Below, one piece after another: positions 1-8,298 of a stretch of 53,343 bases of DNA. This DNA is from an uncultured Fusobacteriaceae bacterium (lineage in GTDB: Bacteria > Fusobacteriota > Fusobacteriia > Fusobacteriales > Fusobacteriaceae): NCBI GenBank assembly GCA_947072665.1, contig CAMTIW010000002.1, positions 1 to 53,343 of the forward strand, in the 5' to 3' direction. The notes below the pieces were generated by a model. It was not told where the DNA came from. It saw only the letters and a program-made list of their open reading frames with translations, and searched no databases. The position numbers and the translations under genes are program-made. The first letter of the stretch is position 1; every line of letters begins with the position of its first letter.

Positions 1-21
1 GTTTTAGGAGTGAAAATAAAA

Positions 22-1077
22 ATGAGAGATTATAGCACTAAAATGTATATAAATAAAAATAATTTAATAGGAAATATTAAATATTTAGAAAATCTAAGTA
101 ATAAAAAAATGTTACCTATTTTAAAAGCTAATGCCTATGGTCATGATATAAAATTAATAGCTAAAATTTTATATGAAAATAATTATAAAAATTTTGTTGT
201 AGCTAGAGAAAGTGAAGCTAAAGATATAATGGATATAATAAATCAAAAAGATATAAAAATTTTAATTTTAGAAACAATAGAGGAGTTGGAAATTATAAAA
301 AAAAATCCAACTTATATTATGGCAATAAATAATTTTGAAGAATTATTAAGGGCACTTAATTTCGGAATTTCATCACTTAAAATGAAATTAAAAATAGACT
401 TTAATTTTGGAAGAAATGGAATACCTAAAGATGAAATAGTTAGATTAAAAAAACTAATAATAGATAAAAATCTTATTTTTAATGGGATCTTTGCACATCT
501 TTTTTCTGTTGATTATGACGATGGAGTGAATATAATAAAAGAATTTGAAAATATTATAAATTATTTAGGAAAAGAGCGTTTTTCTATAATAGATATTCAG
601 AACAGTATGGGTTTCAAATTTTTTAAATCCTATATAGTAACACATACTAGGATAGGAACTTATAATTATGGTCTTTATGAAGATGGAAATATAGAGAAAA
701 ACATAAAAAGGGTTGCTACTATAAAATCCAGGATTTCTTCAATTAAAAATGTAGAAGAATTAAAATATATAGCTTATGAAAAAAAAGAAAAATTTCAAAA
801 TAATGAATCAATAAAATTAATAGGGAAAATAAATTTTGGTTATGGCGACGGTTTTTTGAAATTTAATGAAGGGAGTTATGCCTTAATAAATGGTATTGAG
901 TATAAAATAATTCAAATAAATATGGATAGTAGTTTTTTACAAATAGATGAAAATATTAATATATATGATGAAGTTGAGTTATATCACGATATTTATGAAG
1001 TTGAAAAACATACAAAATTAAAAGTTACTGAATTATTATCAATAATTAATGAAAGAATAGTTAGAAAAGAAATATAA
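22..1077 (+). CDS. alr: alanine racemase
   Basis: PLP-dependent interconversion of L- and D-alanine for peptidoglycan. Near the N-terminus lies the motif LKANAYGHD, whose Lys (residue 35 from this start) should hold PLP. Further landmarks of the family follow in order: TRIGTYNYG (Arg near the pyridine nitrogen), the IAYEKK segment in the place of the catalytic Tyr loop, FGYGDG, and INMDSS in the place of the usual CMD motif. The length of 351 aa is slightly below the usual 360-390. A GTG at position 10 is in frame, but the AGGAG at 6-10 overlaps it, whereas ATG 22 sits 11 bases downstream of that site, so ATG 22 is preferred. The sequence is divergent but every key region is present. It lies 18 bp ahead of a wall-glycosidase-like gene, probably in one operon. 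Confidence 0.88.
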   Translation: MRDYSTKMYINKNNLIGNIKYLENLSNKKMLPILKANAYGHDIKLIAKILYENNYKNFVVARESEAKDIMDIINQKDIKILILETIEELEIIKKNPTYIMAINNFEELLRALNFGISSLKMKLKIDFNFGRNGIPKDEIVRLKKLIIDKNLIFNGIFAHLFSVDYDDGVNIIKEFENIINYLGKERFSIIDIQNSMGFKFFKSYIVTHTRIGTYNYGLYEDGNIEKNIKRVATIKSRISSIKNVEELKYIAYEKKEKFQNNESIKLIGKINFGYGDGFLKFNEGSYALINGIEYKIIQINMDSSFLQIDENINIYDEVELYHDIYEVEKHTKLKVTELLSIINERIVRKEI

Positions 1078-1095
1078 AAATATGAGGAGAGAAAA

Positions 1096-2922
1096 ATGAA
1101 AAATATAAAAATATGGTTGATATTTTTTATAGTGATAGGAATTTCTTTAAATGCAAATTCTATAAAAGAAAAGGAACTCTATGAATTTAGTTTACTAAAT
1201 AAAAATGGGACCATTGTTTATTCCAAGGATAAAGTTACTAAAAATGCTTTAAATAACGGTGAAATAATTATGTTACCTTTGGTTTATAAAGAACCAAAAG
1301 AGATGTTTAGATCAACATGGGTAGCTAGTATTCAAAATTTACATTATCCTAAATTAAGAGATTCAAAAGACAGAAAAAAAGGGATTAGAAATAGTGTGAA
1401 AGAATTAAAAGAAGATTGGTTAGAAATATTGGATACGCATGAAAAATTAAATTTTAATGCAGTTATTTTTCAAGTAAGTCCAACTCTAGATGCAATTTAT
1501 AAATCTAAGAATAGACCTTGGGGGGAGATGATAACTGGAAAGCAAGGAGTTGCACCTACTTGGGCTAATGATTTTGACCTAGTGGCTTGGATGATAGAAG
1601 AAACTCATAAAAGAGGAATGGAATTTCATGCTTGGTTCAATCCTTATAGAGTTACACATATTTCTAGCTTAAAAACTACAAAAGAAAAAGAACTTTCAAA
1701 ATTAAGTAAGAATAATTTCGCCAAAAAAAATCCAGATTTAGTATATATATTTGACAATAAACTTTATTTGGACCCTGGACATGATAAGGTAATAAAACAT
1801 ATAACGGATACAGTGGGAGAATTTTTAGAAAAATATGATGTAGATGCAATTCATTTTGATGATTATTTCTATCCGTATAAGGTAGTAAGAGGAAATAAAA
1901 CACTATATTTTGGAGATAAACTTGAAGATAGAGAAACTTTTAGAAATAATAATAGAAACTTTAAGTTTATAGAAAATATAAAATCACAGTCAGAATTAGA
2001 AAAATATAATATTGAGGTAAAAAAATGGAGAAGTGATAATAATGATAGAATGATTTCAGCTGTAAAAAATACCATTGATAGTTTTAATAAAAAATATAGT
2101 CGTTCAGTTCAATGGGGAATAAGTCCATTTGGAATATGGGAACATAAAGAAGATAATGAGAACGGGAGTGATACCGCTGCAAAATCTACTGCTTCCAAGC
2201 GAGATATCTATGCAGATACAAGAAAATGGGTACAAGAAGAAAAAATAGATTATATAATTCCACAAATATATTGGGAATTCACTCAAAAAGCAGCACCTTA
2301 TGGGGAAATTGCTGAATGGTGGTCAAAACAAGTAAAGAATAAAAGAACTCAACTTTATATTGGACACGGAAGCTACAAACATGCTAATGCTGGTAGAGTT
2401 AAACCTTGGAAAAATTATGAAGAGATTCCTAATCAATTAAAATTTAATAGTAAATATCCTGAAATTCAAGGAAGTGTATTTTTTGGATATACTAATATAG
2501 TATATAATTCAAATGAAGGAAATAATTTAGGGATTATTATAACAAATAAGCATATAAGGGAACTAAAACAAAAATATTTTAAAAATAAAGTTTTAATTCC
2601 AGCTAAACCATGGTTAGATAAAAAAGTAACGGAAAATTTAAAAAATCTAAAAATAAAAAAACTAAAGAATAAAATTGAAATTACTTTTATAGACTCTTTA
2701 GACAATGATACTAGATTTTATGTTATATATGGATCTAATAAAAAAAATATTGATTTGAAAAATGGTAATAATATAATAAAAGTTGTGGGAAGAAATAGAA
2801 AATCAATACATCAAAAAATAATAATTGAGCTTGGTGATATAAAAAATAAAAATTATTTAGGAGTTTCTATTAAAGATAGAGCAGGGGTAGAATCTAAATT
2901 AATGGAATTAAAAATTAATTAA
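1096..2922 (+). CDS. GHL10/DUF187 family glycoside hydrolase-like protein, exported (DigH-like)
   Basis: An exported 608-aa protein with an N-terminal hydrophobic signal segment ending near NANS and no lipobox. The core starts at about residue 75 with RSTWVASI and shows the GHL10 (DUF187) signatures: FNAVIFQVSPT, EFHAWFNPYRV, IHFDDYFYP and IDYIIPQIYWE. E. coli YddW/DigH of this family cleaves peptidoglycan glycan strands stripped of peptides, so a wall-turnover role is inferred. The C-terminal 100 residues look like a beta-rich fibronectin-like extension. The start at ATG 1096 has a GAGGAGAG ribosome site. Its position next to alanine racemase supports a cell wall theme. The exact substrate is not known from sequence. 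Confidence 0.82.
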   Translation: MKNIKIWLIFFIVIGISLNANSIKEKELYEFSLLNKNGTIVYSKDKVTKNALNNGEIIMLPLVYKEPKEMFRSTWVASIQNLHYPKLRDSKDRKKGIRNSVKELKEDWLEILDTHEKLNFNAVIFQVSPTLDAIYKSKNRPWGEMITGKQGVAPTWANDFDLVAWMIEETHKRGMEFHAWFNPYRVTHISSLKTTKEKELSKLSKNNFAKKNPDLVYIFDNKLYLDPGHDKVIKHITDTVGEFLEKYDVDAIHFDDYFYPYKVVRGNKTLYFGDKLEDRETFRNNNRNFKFIENIKSQSELEKYNIEVKKWRSDNNDRMISAVKNTIDSFNKKYSRSVQWGISPFGIWEHKEDNENGSDTAAKSTASKRDIYADTRKWVQEEKIDYIIPQIYWEFTQKAAPYGEIAEWWSKQVKNKRTQLYIGHGSYKHANAGRVKPWKNYEEIPNQLKFNSKYPEIQGSVFFGYTNIVYNSNEGNNLGIIITNKHIRELKQKYFKNKVLIPAKPWLDKKVTENLKNLKIKKLKNKIEITFIDSLDNDTRFYVIYGSNKKNIDLKNGNNIIKVVGRNRKSIHQKIIIELGDIKNKNYLGVSIKDRAGVESKLMELKIN

Positions 2923-2945
2923 TAAAATAAAAAAGGGGGAGAAGA

Positions 2946-3737
2946 GTGGAGTATACATTTTTAACATTTATAAGTCTAGGGACAGCATGTTTTATAGCAG
3001 CTTTCATAGATTCCATAGCAGGAGGTGGTGGACTTATAAGTCTTCCTGCTTATATGGCAGTTGGTATTCCACCACATATAGCACTGGGAACAAATAAAGT
3101 TTCTGCTATGTTTTCATCATTATCAAGTAGTATTAAGTTTTGGAGAGCGGGAAAGATTAATATTAGTATTTTAAAAAAATTAGTTCCATTTTCTTTTTTA
3201 GGTGCCATTGTAGGAGTAAAAGTTGTTCTTATTTTAGAGCAAAAATATTTATATCCAATTGCTTTTATACTTTTAATTCTTACTATATTTTATACTATTT
3301 ACAATAAAAATTTAGGAGAAACTAATAGTTTTACAGGAGAAACCAAGGACAATATCCTTTCAGGAATAATTATGGCTTTTTTTCTAGGTTTTTATGATGG
3401 ATTTTTTGGTCCAGGAACAGGATCTTTTTTAATATTTCTTCTTATTAAAATTTTTAAATTTGATTTTATTAATGCCAGTGGAAATTCTAAAATATTAAAT
3501 CTAGGAAGTAATTTAGCCAGTGTAGGAATGTTTATTTATGCCGGAAAAGTAAATTATCTCTATGCTCTTTCCATGGCATTATTTATGGTTATAGGAGCAC
3601 AAGTGGGTTCTAAATTTGCTATAATGAAAGGAAGTAAATTTATAAAACCATTTTTTTTAGTAATAACAATAATTGTAGCGTTAAAAATGGCAACTCAATT
3701 TATTGATTTTTCATTTTTATCTAATCTAATAAAATAA
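2946..3737 (+). CDS. TauE/SafE family membrane permease
   Basis: A 263-aa polytopic membrane protein of the TauE/SafE (DUF81) family, which moves sulfite, sulfonates or other organic anions across the inner membrane. It shows the two internally repeated family motifs: DSIAGGGGLISLPAY near residues 22-36, with ALGTNK following, and the second-half counterpart GFYDGFFGPGTGSF followed by ASGNSK. About eight membrane segments are visible. It begins with GTG at 2946, preceded by a strong GGGGGAG ribosome site; no ATG is available near it. It follows the glycosidase by 23 bp and precedes a MATE exporter, so co-transcription is likely. The substrate cannot be told from sequence. Confidence 0.85.
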   Translation: MEYTFLTFISLGTACFIAAFIDSIAGGGGLISLPAYMAVGIPPHIALGTNKVSAMFSSLSSSIKFWRAGKINISILKKLVPFSFLGAIVGVKVVLILEQKYLYPIAFILLILTIFYTIYNKNLGETNSFTGETKDNILSGIIMAFFLGFYDGFFGPGTGSFLIFLLIKIFKFDFINASGNSKILNLGSNLASVGMFIYAGKVNYLYALSMALFMVIGAQVGSKFAIMKGSKFIKPFFLVITIIVALKMATQFIDFSFLSNLIK

Positions 3738-3764
3738 AAAATACTGATATCAGGGAAGGTTTAA

Positions 3765-5099
3765 ATGGAATTAAATGTAAAAAAAGGGGGGTTGTTCACT
3801 TTGGCAATTCCTATACTTTTAGAACTGCTACTTATGACAGTTGTGGGAAATGTAGATATTATTATGGTTTCTAAATATAGTGATAAAGCCGTTGGAGTAC
3901 TAGGTGGTATGAGCCAAGTAATGTATACACAAAATATACTTTTTAGTTTTATTTCCATAGGAACTGGAATTTTAATATCTCAATATATAGGTGCTAAAAA
4001 TAAAAATAAAATTCAAGAGGTTATAGCAGTTTCTTTGGTATTAAATATAATATTTGGATTAGTTTTAGGAATAATTTATTGGTGGGGAAGTGAGTTTATT
4101 TTAACTAAAATAAAATTTACCCCAGAGTTAATTAGTATTGGATTAAATTATTTTAAGATAGTTGGAGGTATTTGTGTTTTTCAAGCTGTTACTCTTACAG
4201 CCACTTCAGCTTTAAGAAGTCACGGGCACACGAAAGAGACGTTGTATATAAATATAATTATAAATTTATTAAATGTTGTGGGAAATGGAATGTTTATATT
4301 TGGTTGGTTTGGTGCACCTATTTTAGGAGTGACAGGAGTTGGTATTGCAACTGTTTTTTCAAGAGGGGTAGGAATGATAATAGCACTTATTATTCTTTTA
4401 AAACTTTGTGATTTTAAAATTAATACTCGTTATTTGGTTCCATTCCCAAAAGATGTATTGAGACACATTACAAAAATTGGAATTCCTAGTGGAATGGAGC
4501 ATTTGAGTTGGAGCATGGCACAAATAGTTATTTTAGCCATGGTAAATACCATGGGGACACCTACCATAGCAGCTAGAACATATTTAAATTTAATAGCTTC
4601 TTTTATGATGATGTTTTCCATAGCTTTGGGACAAGGAACAGCTATTGTCACAGGGAGATTAATAGGTGAAAAAAAAATTGATGAAGCTTATAATCAGTGT
4701 TTAAAAAGTGTAAAATTATCTCTTGGAGTAGCTTGTATTATTTCAATTTTTGTAATTATTTTTCAAAATACTATTATGGAGTTTTTCACAAAAGACCCAG
4801 AAATTATATCTATTGGAAAGAAAGTTTTTTGGACTTTTATTATTATAGAAACAGGGAGAACTTTTAATATAGTTATAATTAATTCACTCCATGCAGCAGG
4901 AGATGTTAAATTTCCAATGTTTGTAGGAATAGGTTGTATGTTTGGGGTTGCTGTTTCAATGTCATGGTTTCTAGGTGTTAAATTAGAATTAGCACTAGTT
5001 GGAATATGGCTTGCAAATTCTATGGATGAATGGATTAGAGCCATTATCATGTTGAAAAGATGGAAGAGTAAAAAATGGGAGAAAAAAGGTTTTATTTAA
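3765..5099 (+). CDS. MATE family multidrug/metabolite efflux transporter
   Basis: A 444-aa protein with about twelve hydrophobic segments in two homologous halves, as in the MATE family, which exports cationic drugs or metabolites in exchange for Na+ or H+. The N-terminal IPILLELLLMTVVGNVDIIM is the usual first-helix pattern (LxxxxVGxVDxxM). A MATE-like ALRSHGHTKE segment near residue 150 and its repeat, LHAAGDVKFPM, in the second half are also present. The start at ATG 3765 has an AGGGAAGG ribosome site. It is the last gene of the first plus-strand cluster and ends just before a hairpin shared with the convergent ugp operon. The substrate is unknown. Confidence 0.85.
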   Translation: MELNVKKGGLFTLAIPILLELLLMTVVGNVDIIMVSKYSDKAVGVLGGMSQVMYTQNILFSFISIGTGILISQYIGAKNKNKIQEVIAVSLVLNIIFGLVLGIIYWWGSEFILTKIKFTPELISIGLNYFKIVGGICVFQAVTLTATSALRSHGHTKETLYINIIINLLNVVGNGMFIFGWFGAPILGVTGVGIATVFSRGVGMIIALIILLKLCDFKINTRYLVPFPKDVLRHITKIGIPSGMEHLSWSMAQIVILAMVNTMGTPTIAARTYLNLIASFMMMFSIALGQGTAIVTGRLIGEKKIDEAYNQCLKSVKLSLGVACIISIFVIIFQNTIMEFFTKDPEIISIGKKVFWTFIIIETGRTFNIVIINSLHAAGDVKFPMFVGIGCMFGVAVSMSWFLGVKLELALVGIWLANSMDEWIRAIIMLKRWKSKKWEKKGFI

Positions 5100-5109
5100 A
5101 AAATAAATG

Positions 5110-5143
5110 CTCCTCTTGTAGTGATTAACTATTACAAGAGGAG
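5110..5143. terminator. terminator hairpin between convergent MATE and ugpB genes
   Basis: An 11-bp perfect stem (CTCCTCTTGTA with TACAAGAGGAG) around a 12-base loop. The T-rich flank (GCATTTATTTTTT) lies on the minus-strand side, so it best serves ugpB, but it may work in both directions. Confidence 0.75.
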
Positions 5144-5158
5144 TAACTTCATATTAAG

Positions 5159-6454
5159 TTATTTATTTACTCTATTATATCTTTCAATTATTTTATTTGA
5201 ATCAGAGATATTTTTATCAATAATTTTATCTATTGAAATTTTTCCTTCATAGTTTTTTTCCATAGCTTCAGTCATTTTATCTCTAAGTTCTGGAAAGACT
5301 CCTATAATTGCTCCTTGAGTTGCATAAGATGCTTTGGTTTCTTTTATCTCTGCAACAGCAGTCCCAAATTGTGGATATTTCTCTATATTTTTTATCATCT
5401 CTGGTGTATTATAAGAAGCTTTATTAACTGGATAATAACCTGTATTAATTGACCAATATGATTGAACATCTTTAGATATAGTATATTTTATGAAATCCCA
5501 AGCAGCTTTTTGAGTAGAATTAGCTGAAGAGTTTGTTATCCAAAGAGATGCACCTCCCACTACACTTCCATTGAAGTTACCAGTTTTATTTAAAATAAAT
5601 CCTGTTCCAACTTCAAAATTAGCATTATTTATAATCCCTTTAATTCCAGCAGAAGAATCAAAATACATAGCCATTTTTCCAGCGGAGAATGCTGCTCTTA
5701 TGGAGTCCCATTCTCTACCAAAGGATGTTGCAGAATCATCTTTGTACATTCCTCTTAAGAACTCAAAAATTTGTGATAATTCTTTTTGATATGAAACTGA
5801 TGTGGGATTTTCATGGGTTCTACCGTTATCTTTATTAACAAAGAGAGCGCCATCATTAGCTAAAAATTGTTCTATAAACCAACTATACATCAGTATGGCC
5901 GATCCATATCTATCAATAGAACCATTATTATTTTTTTTAGTTAGTTTTTTTGAGTATTCAGCAAATTCAGTATAATTTTTTGGAGGAATATTTGGGTCTA
6001 AACCAGCTTCTTTAAAAGCATCTTTATTGTATATCATTACAGCTGTTGAACTATTAAAGGGCATTGAGTATAATTTTCCATCTACTTTATAGTAGTTTAA
6101 AAGAGCATCCTCTAATTGATTAATATCAAAATTATCTTTTTCAATAAATTTTTGCATAGGGGTTATAGCATCGCTTTTGTACATAAATGCTGTTGAAATA
6201 TCATTCATCTGAATAAGAGTAGGAGCATCTTTTGTCCCAGAGATGGCTTTAAATTTGCTAATTGTTTCTTCATAAGAACCTTGATAAATCGCTTCAACTT
6301 CTACATTATTTTGAGAGTTATTGTAGTTTGTAACAATTTTATTTAGAGTAGTTTGAAGTTCCCCACTCATTGAGTGCCAAAATATTACTTTTTCTTTTGC
6401 TAAAAGAGTTGTAGATATAAATAAACATAATATTATTATTTTTTTTAAATTCAT
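5159..6454 (-). CDS. ugpB: ABC transporter substrate-binding protein, UgpB-type (sn-glycerol-3-phosphate/glycerophosphodiester)
   Basis: A periplasmic solute-binding protein of 431 aa. After a plain signal peptide (cut predicted near LLAKE) it follows E. coli UgpB closely: FWHSMSGEL at the mature start, QGSYEETISKF, PFNSSTAVMIYNKDAF with EAGLDPNIPPK, VGGASLWITN, and TGYYPVNKASY. These segments include ligand-contact regions in UgpB, so glycerol-3-phosphate or a glycerophosphodiester is the likely cargo. The lack of a lipobox implies a free periplasmic protein and therefore a diderm cell. It is the last gene of ugpA-ugpE-ugpB, 23 bp after ugpE. No ATPase or UgpQ phosphodiesterase lies nearby. 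Confidence 0.88.
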   Translation of the reverse strand: MNLKKIIILCLFISTTLLAKEKVIFWHSMSGELQTTLNKIVTNYNNSQNNVEVEAIYQGSYEETISKFKAISGTKDAPTLIQMNDISTAFMYKSDAITPMQKFIEKDNFDINQLEDALLNYYKVDGKLYSMPFNSSTAVMIYNKDAFKEAGLDPNIPPKNYTEFAEYSKKLTKKNNNGSIDRYGSAILMYSWFIEQFLANDGALFVNKDNGRTHENPTSVSYQKELSQIFEFLRGMYKDDSATSFGREWDSIRAAFSAGKMAMYFDSSAGIKGIINNANFEVGTGFILNKTGNFNGSVVGGASLWITNSSANSTQKAAWDFIKYTISKDVQSYWSINTGYYPVNKASYNTPEMIKNIEKYPQFGTAVAEIKETKASYATQGAIIGVFPELRDKMTEAMEKNYEGKISIDKIIDKNISDSNKIIERYNRVNK

Positions 6455-6477
6455 TATTTCTCCTTTTTTATATTAAA

Positions 6478-7281
6478 TTATTCTTTTATTGCACCAGAAA
6501 TCATTCCTTTTTCAAGTTGGCTTTGACCTAAAAATAAAACTAACAATGAAGGAATGATAACAATAACTACAGCTGCCATTAGTACTCCAAAATTTGTTCC
6601 TTCTTCTGATTTTATCATCTTTAATCCTATTTGAATTGTTCTAGATTCTGGTTTTGTTGAAATCATTAATGGCCATAGATACATATTCCAAATATTTAAG
6701 AATGAATAGATTCCCCAAGTACTAAGAATTCCCTTGGATAGTGGAAGAACAATTTTTAAATATATAAAACTATGATTACATCCATCAATTTTAGCTGCTT
6801 CTATCAGTGATTTATTTAAAGTTTTAAACTGTTGTATCATTAAAAATATTCCTAATCCATTAGCTAAAAATGGAAGTATTATTCCTAATTTTGTATTTAG
6901 TAGTCTCATCTTTAAAATTATAAAGTAATTTGGAATAAAAATTGCTTCCCAAGGGATAAATATGGAACACATTATGATTAAGAATATAATTTTTTTTTCT
7001 TTAAATTCTATGAAGACAAGAGCATAAGCTGTTAAGCTACATATAATAATTTGAACTATCATTGCTGTTAATGATGTAATTAGACTATTAAAAAAAAATT
7101 GAAACATAGGGACGTTTTTTAATAATTCTTTGTAATTCATTAGTTTTATTTCACTTGGTAATAATTTACCGCTTATAATATCTTTACTTGACATGAAACT
7201 AGATATAAAAGCATATATTATAGGAAAGAATACTATAATTGAGAAAACTATAAGTAAAGTATAAAGTATATATTTTTTCAT
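6478..7281 (-). CDS. ugpE: ABC transporter permease, UgpE-type
   Basis: A 267-aa inner-membrane permease of the carbohydrate-uptake type, with six membrane segments and the cytoplasmic EAA loop (LIEAAKIDGCNHSFIYLKI, with PL following) that docks on the ATPase. By order and length it is the UgpE/MalG-type partner of the preceding permease. The start at ATG 7281 overlaps no coding sequence but lies one base after the ugpA stop. The likely ribosome site (AAGGAAGG) lies about 15 bases upstream, inside ugpA, so translation is probably coupled. It acts with UgpA as the membrane pore for UgpB cargo. Confidence 0.86.
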   Translation of the reverse strand: MKKYILYTLLIVFSIIVFFPIIYAFISSFMSSKDIISGKLLPSEIKLMNYKELLKNVPMFQFFFNSLITSLTAMIVQIIICSLTAYALVFIEFKEKKIIFLIIMCSIFIPWEAIFIPNYFIILKMRLLNTKLGIILPFLANGLGIFLMIQQFKTLNKSLIEAAKIDGCNHSFIYLKIVLPLSKGILSTWGIYSFLNIWNMYLWPLMISTKPESRTIQIGLKMIKSEEGTNFGVLMAAVVIVIIPSLLVLFLGQSQLEKGMISGAIKE

Positions 7282-7282
7282 T

Positions 7283-8152
7283 TTATTGGTAATGCACCTT
7301 CCTTTCTAGTTTAAACTTAACAATCATTATTATTGTAATTAATGTAAGTAAAAATAATCCTTGAGTACTAGCATAATCAAATCTATAATTACTAAAAGCT
7401 GTTTTATAAATACTGTATACTATAAAATTTGTAGAATTTGATGGACCACCACCTGTTAAGATGTCTACTTGACCAAAACTCTGAAAAGCTTTTAATGTTG
7501 TTACAATTAATAAATAGAATAAACTGGGACTTAGTAATGGAATTGTTATATTGAATAATTTTGCGAAATAATTAACTCCATCTATTTCACAACTTTCTTC
7601 TATTTCTTGACTTATATTTTGTAGTCCTGCAGTTAAAACTAAAAATCCAAAACCAATATTCATCCAAATAGTAGCAAAGGATATTGCCCAAATAGCATAT
7701 GTGGAATTTGTAAACCAATTTATAGGTAAAATTCCAAAGAATTTTAAAATATCGTTTATTAAACCGATACTCGGATGAAATAAGAACAAGACTATACTTG
7801 AACTTGCAGATACAGATACTCCCATACTTGATGAGAATATTATTCTAAACAAATTTATACCTTTTAATTTTTCATTACATATTATAGCTAAAAATAAAGA
7901 TAGAGCTATACTTAATATAACTGTGATTACTGAAAATTTTAAAGTTGCAAAGATACTTTCATAAAAAGATGAATCTGTTAATAATTCATAAAAATTTTCA
8001 AAACCTGCAAAATCAACTATTTGTCCTTTTGAATTTGTAAAGGAAAGAGAGTAGACAATGGTTTTTAATAGTGGATAGATATAAAATATTATTAATATTA
8101 GTAATGATGGTATAGAAAATAAAATTCCTGCTAAATTTTCTTTTTTTTTCAT
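7283..8152 (-). CDS. ugpA: ABC transporter permease, UgpA-type
   Basis: A 289-aa permease with six membrane segments and an EAA loop (EIEESCEIDGVNYFAKLFNI) in which Cys takes the place of the usual second Ala. MalF/UgpA-type proteins have this length and lead such operons. The start at ATG 8152 has a GGGAGGA ribosome site. It is the first gene of the three-gene ugpAEB unit. The 146 bp upstream hold the oppA terminator and, at best, a weak promoter-like TTTACA/TAACAT pair (8185-8213, minus strand). The ATPase that would energise the pore (UgpC/MsmK type) is not in this window. Confidence 0.86.
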   Translation of the reverse strand: MKKKENLAGILFSIPSLLILIIFYIYPLLKTIVYSLSFTNSKGQIVDFAGFENFYELLTDSSFYESIFATLKFSVITVILSIALSLFLAIICNEKLKGINLFRIIFSSSMGVSVSASSSIVLFLFHPSIGLINDILKFFGILPINWFTNSTYAIWAISFATIWMNIGFGFLVLTAGLQNISQEIEESCEIDGVNYFAKLFNITIPLLSPSLFYLLIVTTLKAFQSFGQVDILTGGGPSNSTNFIVYSIYKTAFSNYRFDYASTQGLFLLTLITIIMIVKFKLERKVHYQ

Positions 8153-8236
8153 AAGTCCTCCCTATTAAACAGTTTATATTAATGATGTTAATTTTTTATA
8201 AAATTTATGTAAAAGTTGTGTAATTAAATGGGGAAT

Positions 8237-8283
8237 AAAATAAAGCGATAGAAAAATTTTTAATTTTTCTATCGCTTTATTTT
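8237..8283 (-). terminator. oppA operon terminator, 21-bp perfect stem
   Basis: A perfect 21-bp inverted repeat (8237-8257 and 8263-8283) with a 5-base loop and a core of AAGCGATAG/CTATCGCTT. Its outer part is A on one side and T on the other, giving a T-rich 3' end on the minus strand just after the oppA stop. The symmetry would also stop plus-strand transcripts. Confidence 0.85.
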
Positions 8284-8298
8284 ACTATTTATTATTAT

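Noticed and set aside
8237-8283. The 21-bp palindrome as a regulatory or attachment site
   Set aside because: Its position just after oppA, the short loop and the A/T arms are fully explained by a transcription terminator.
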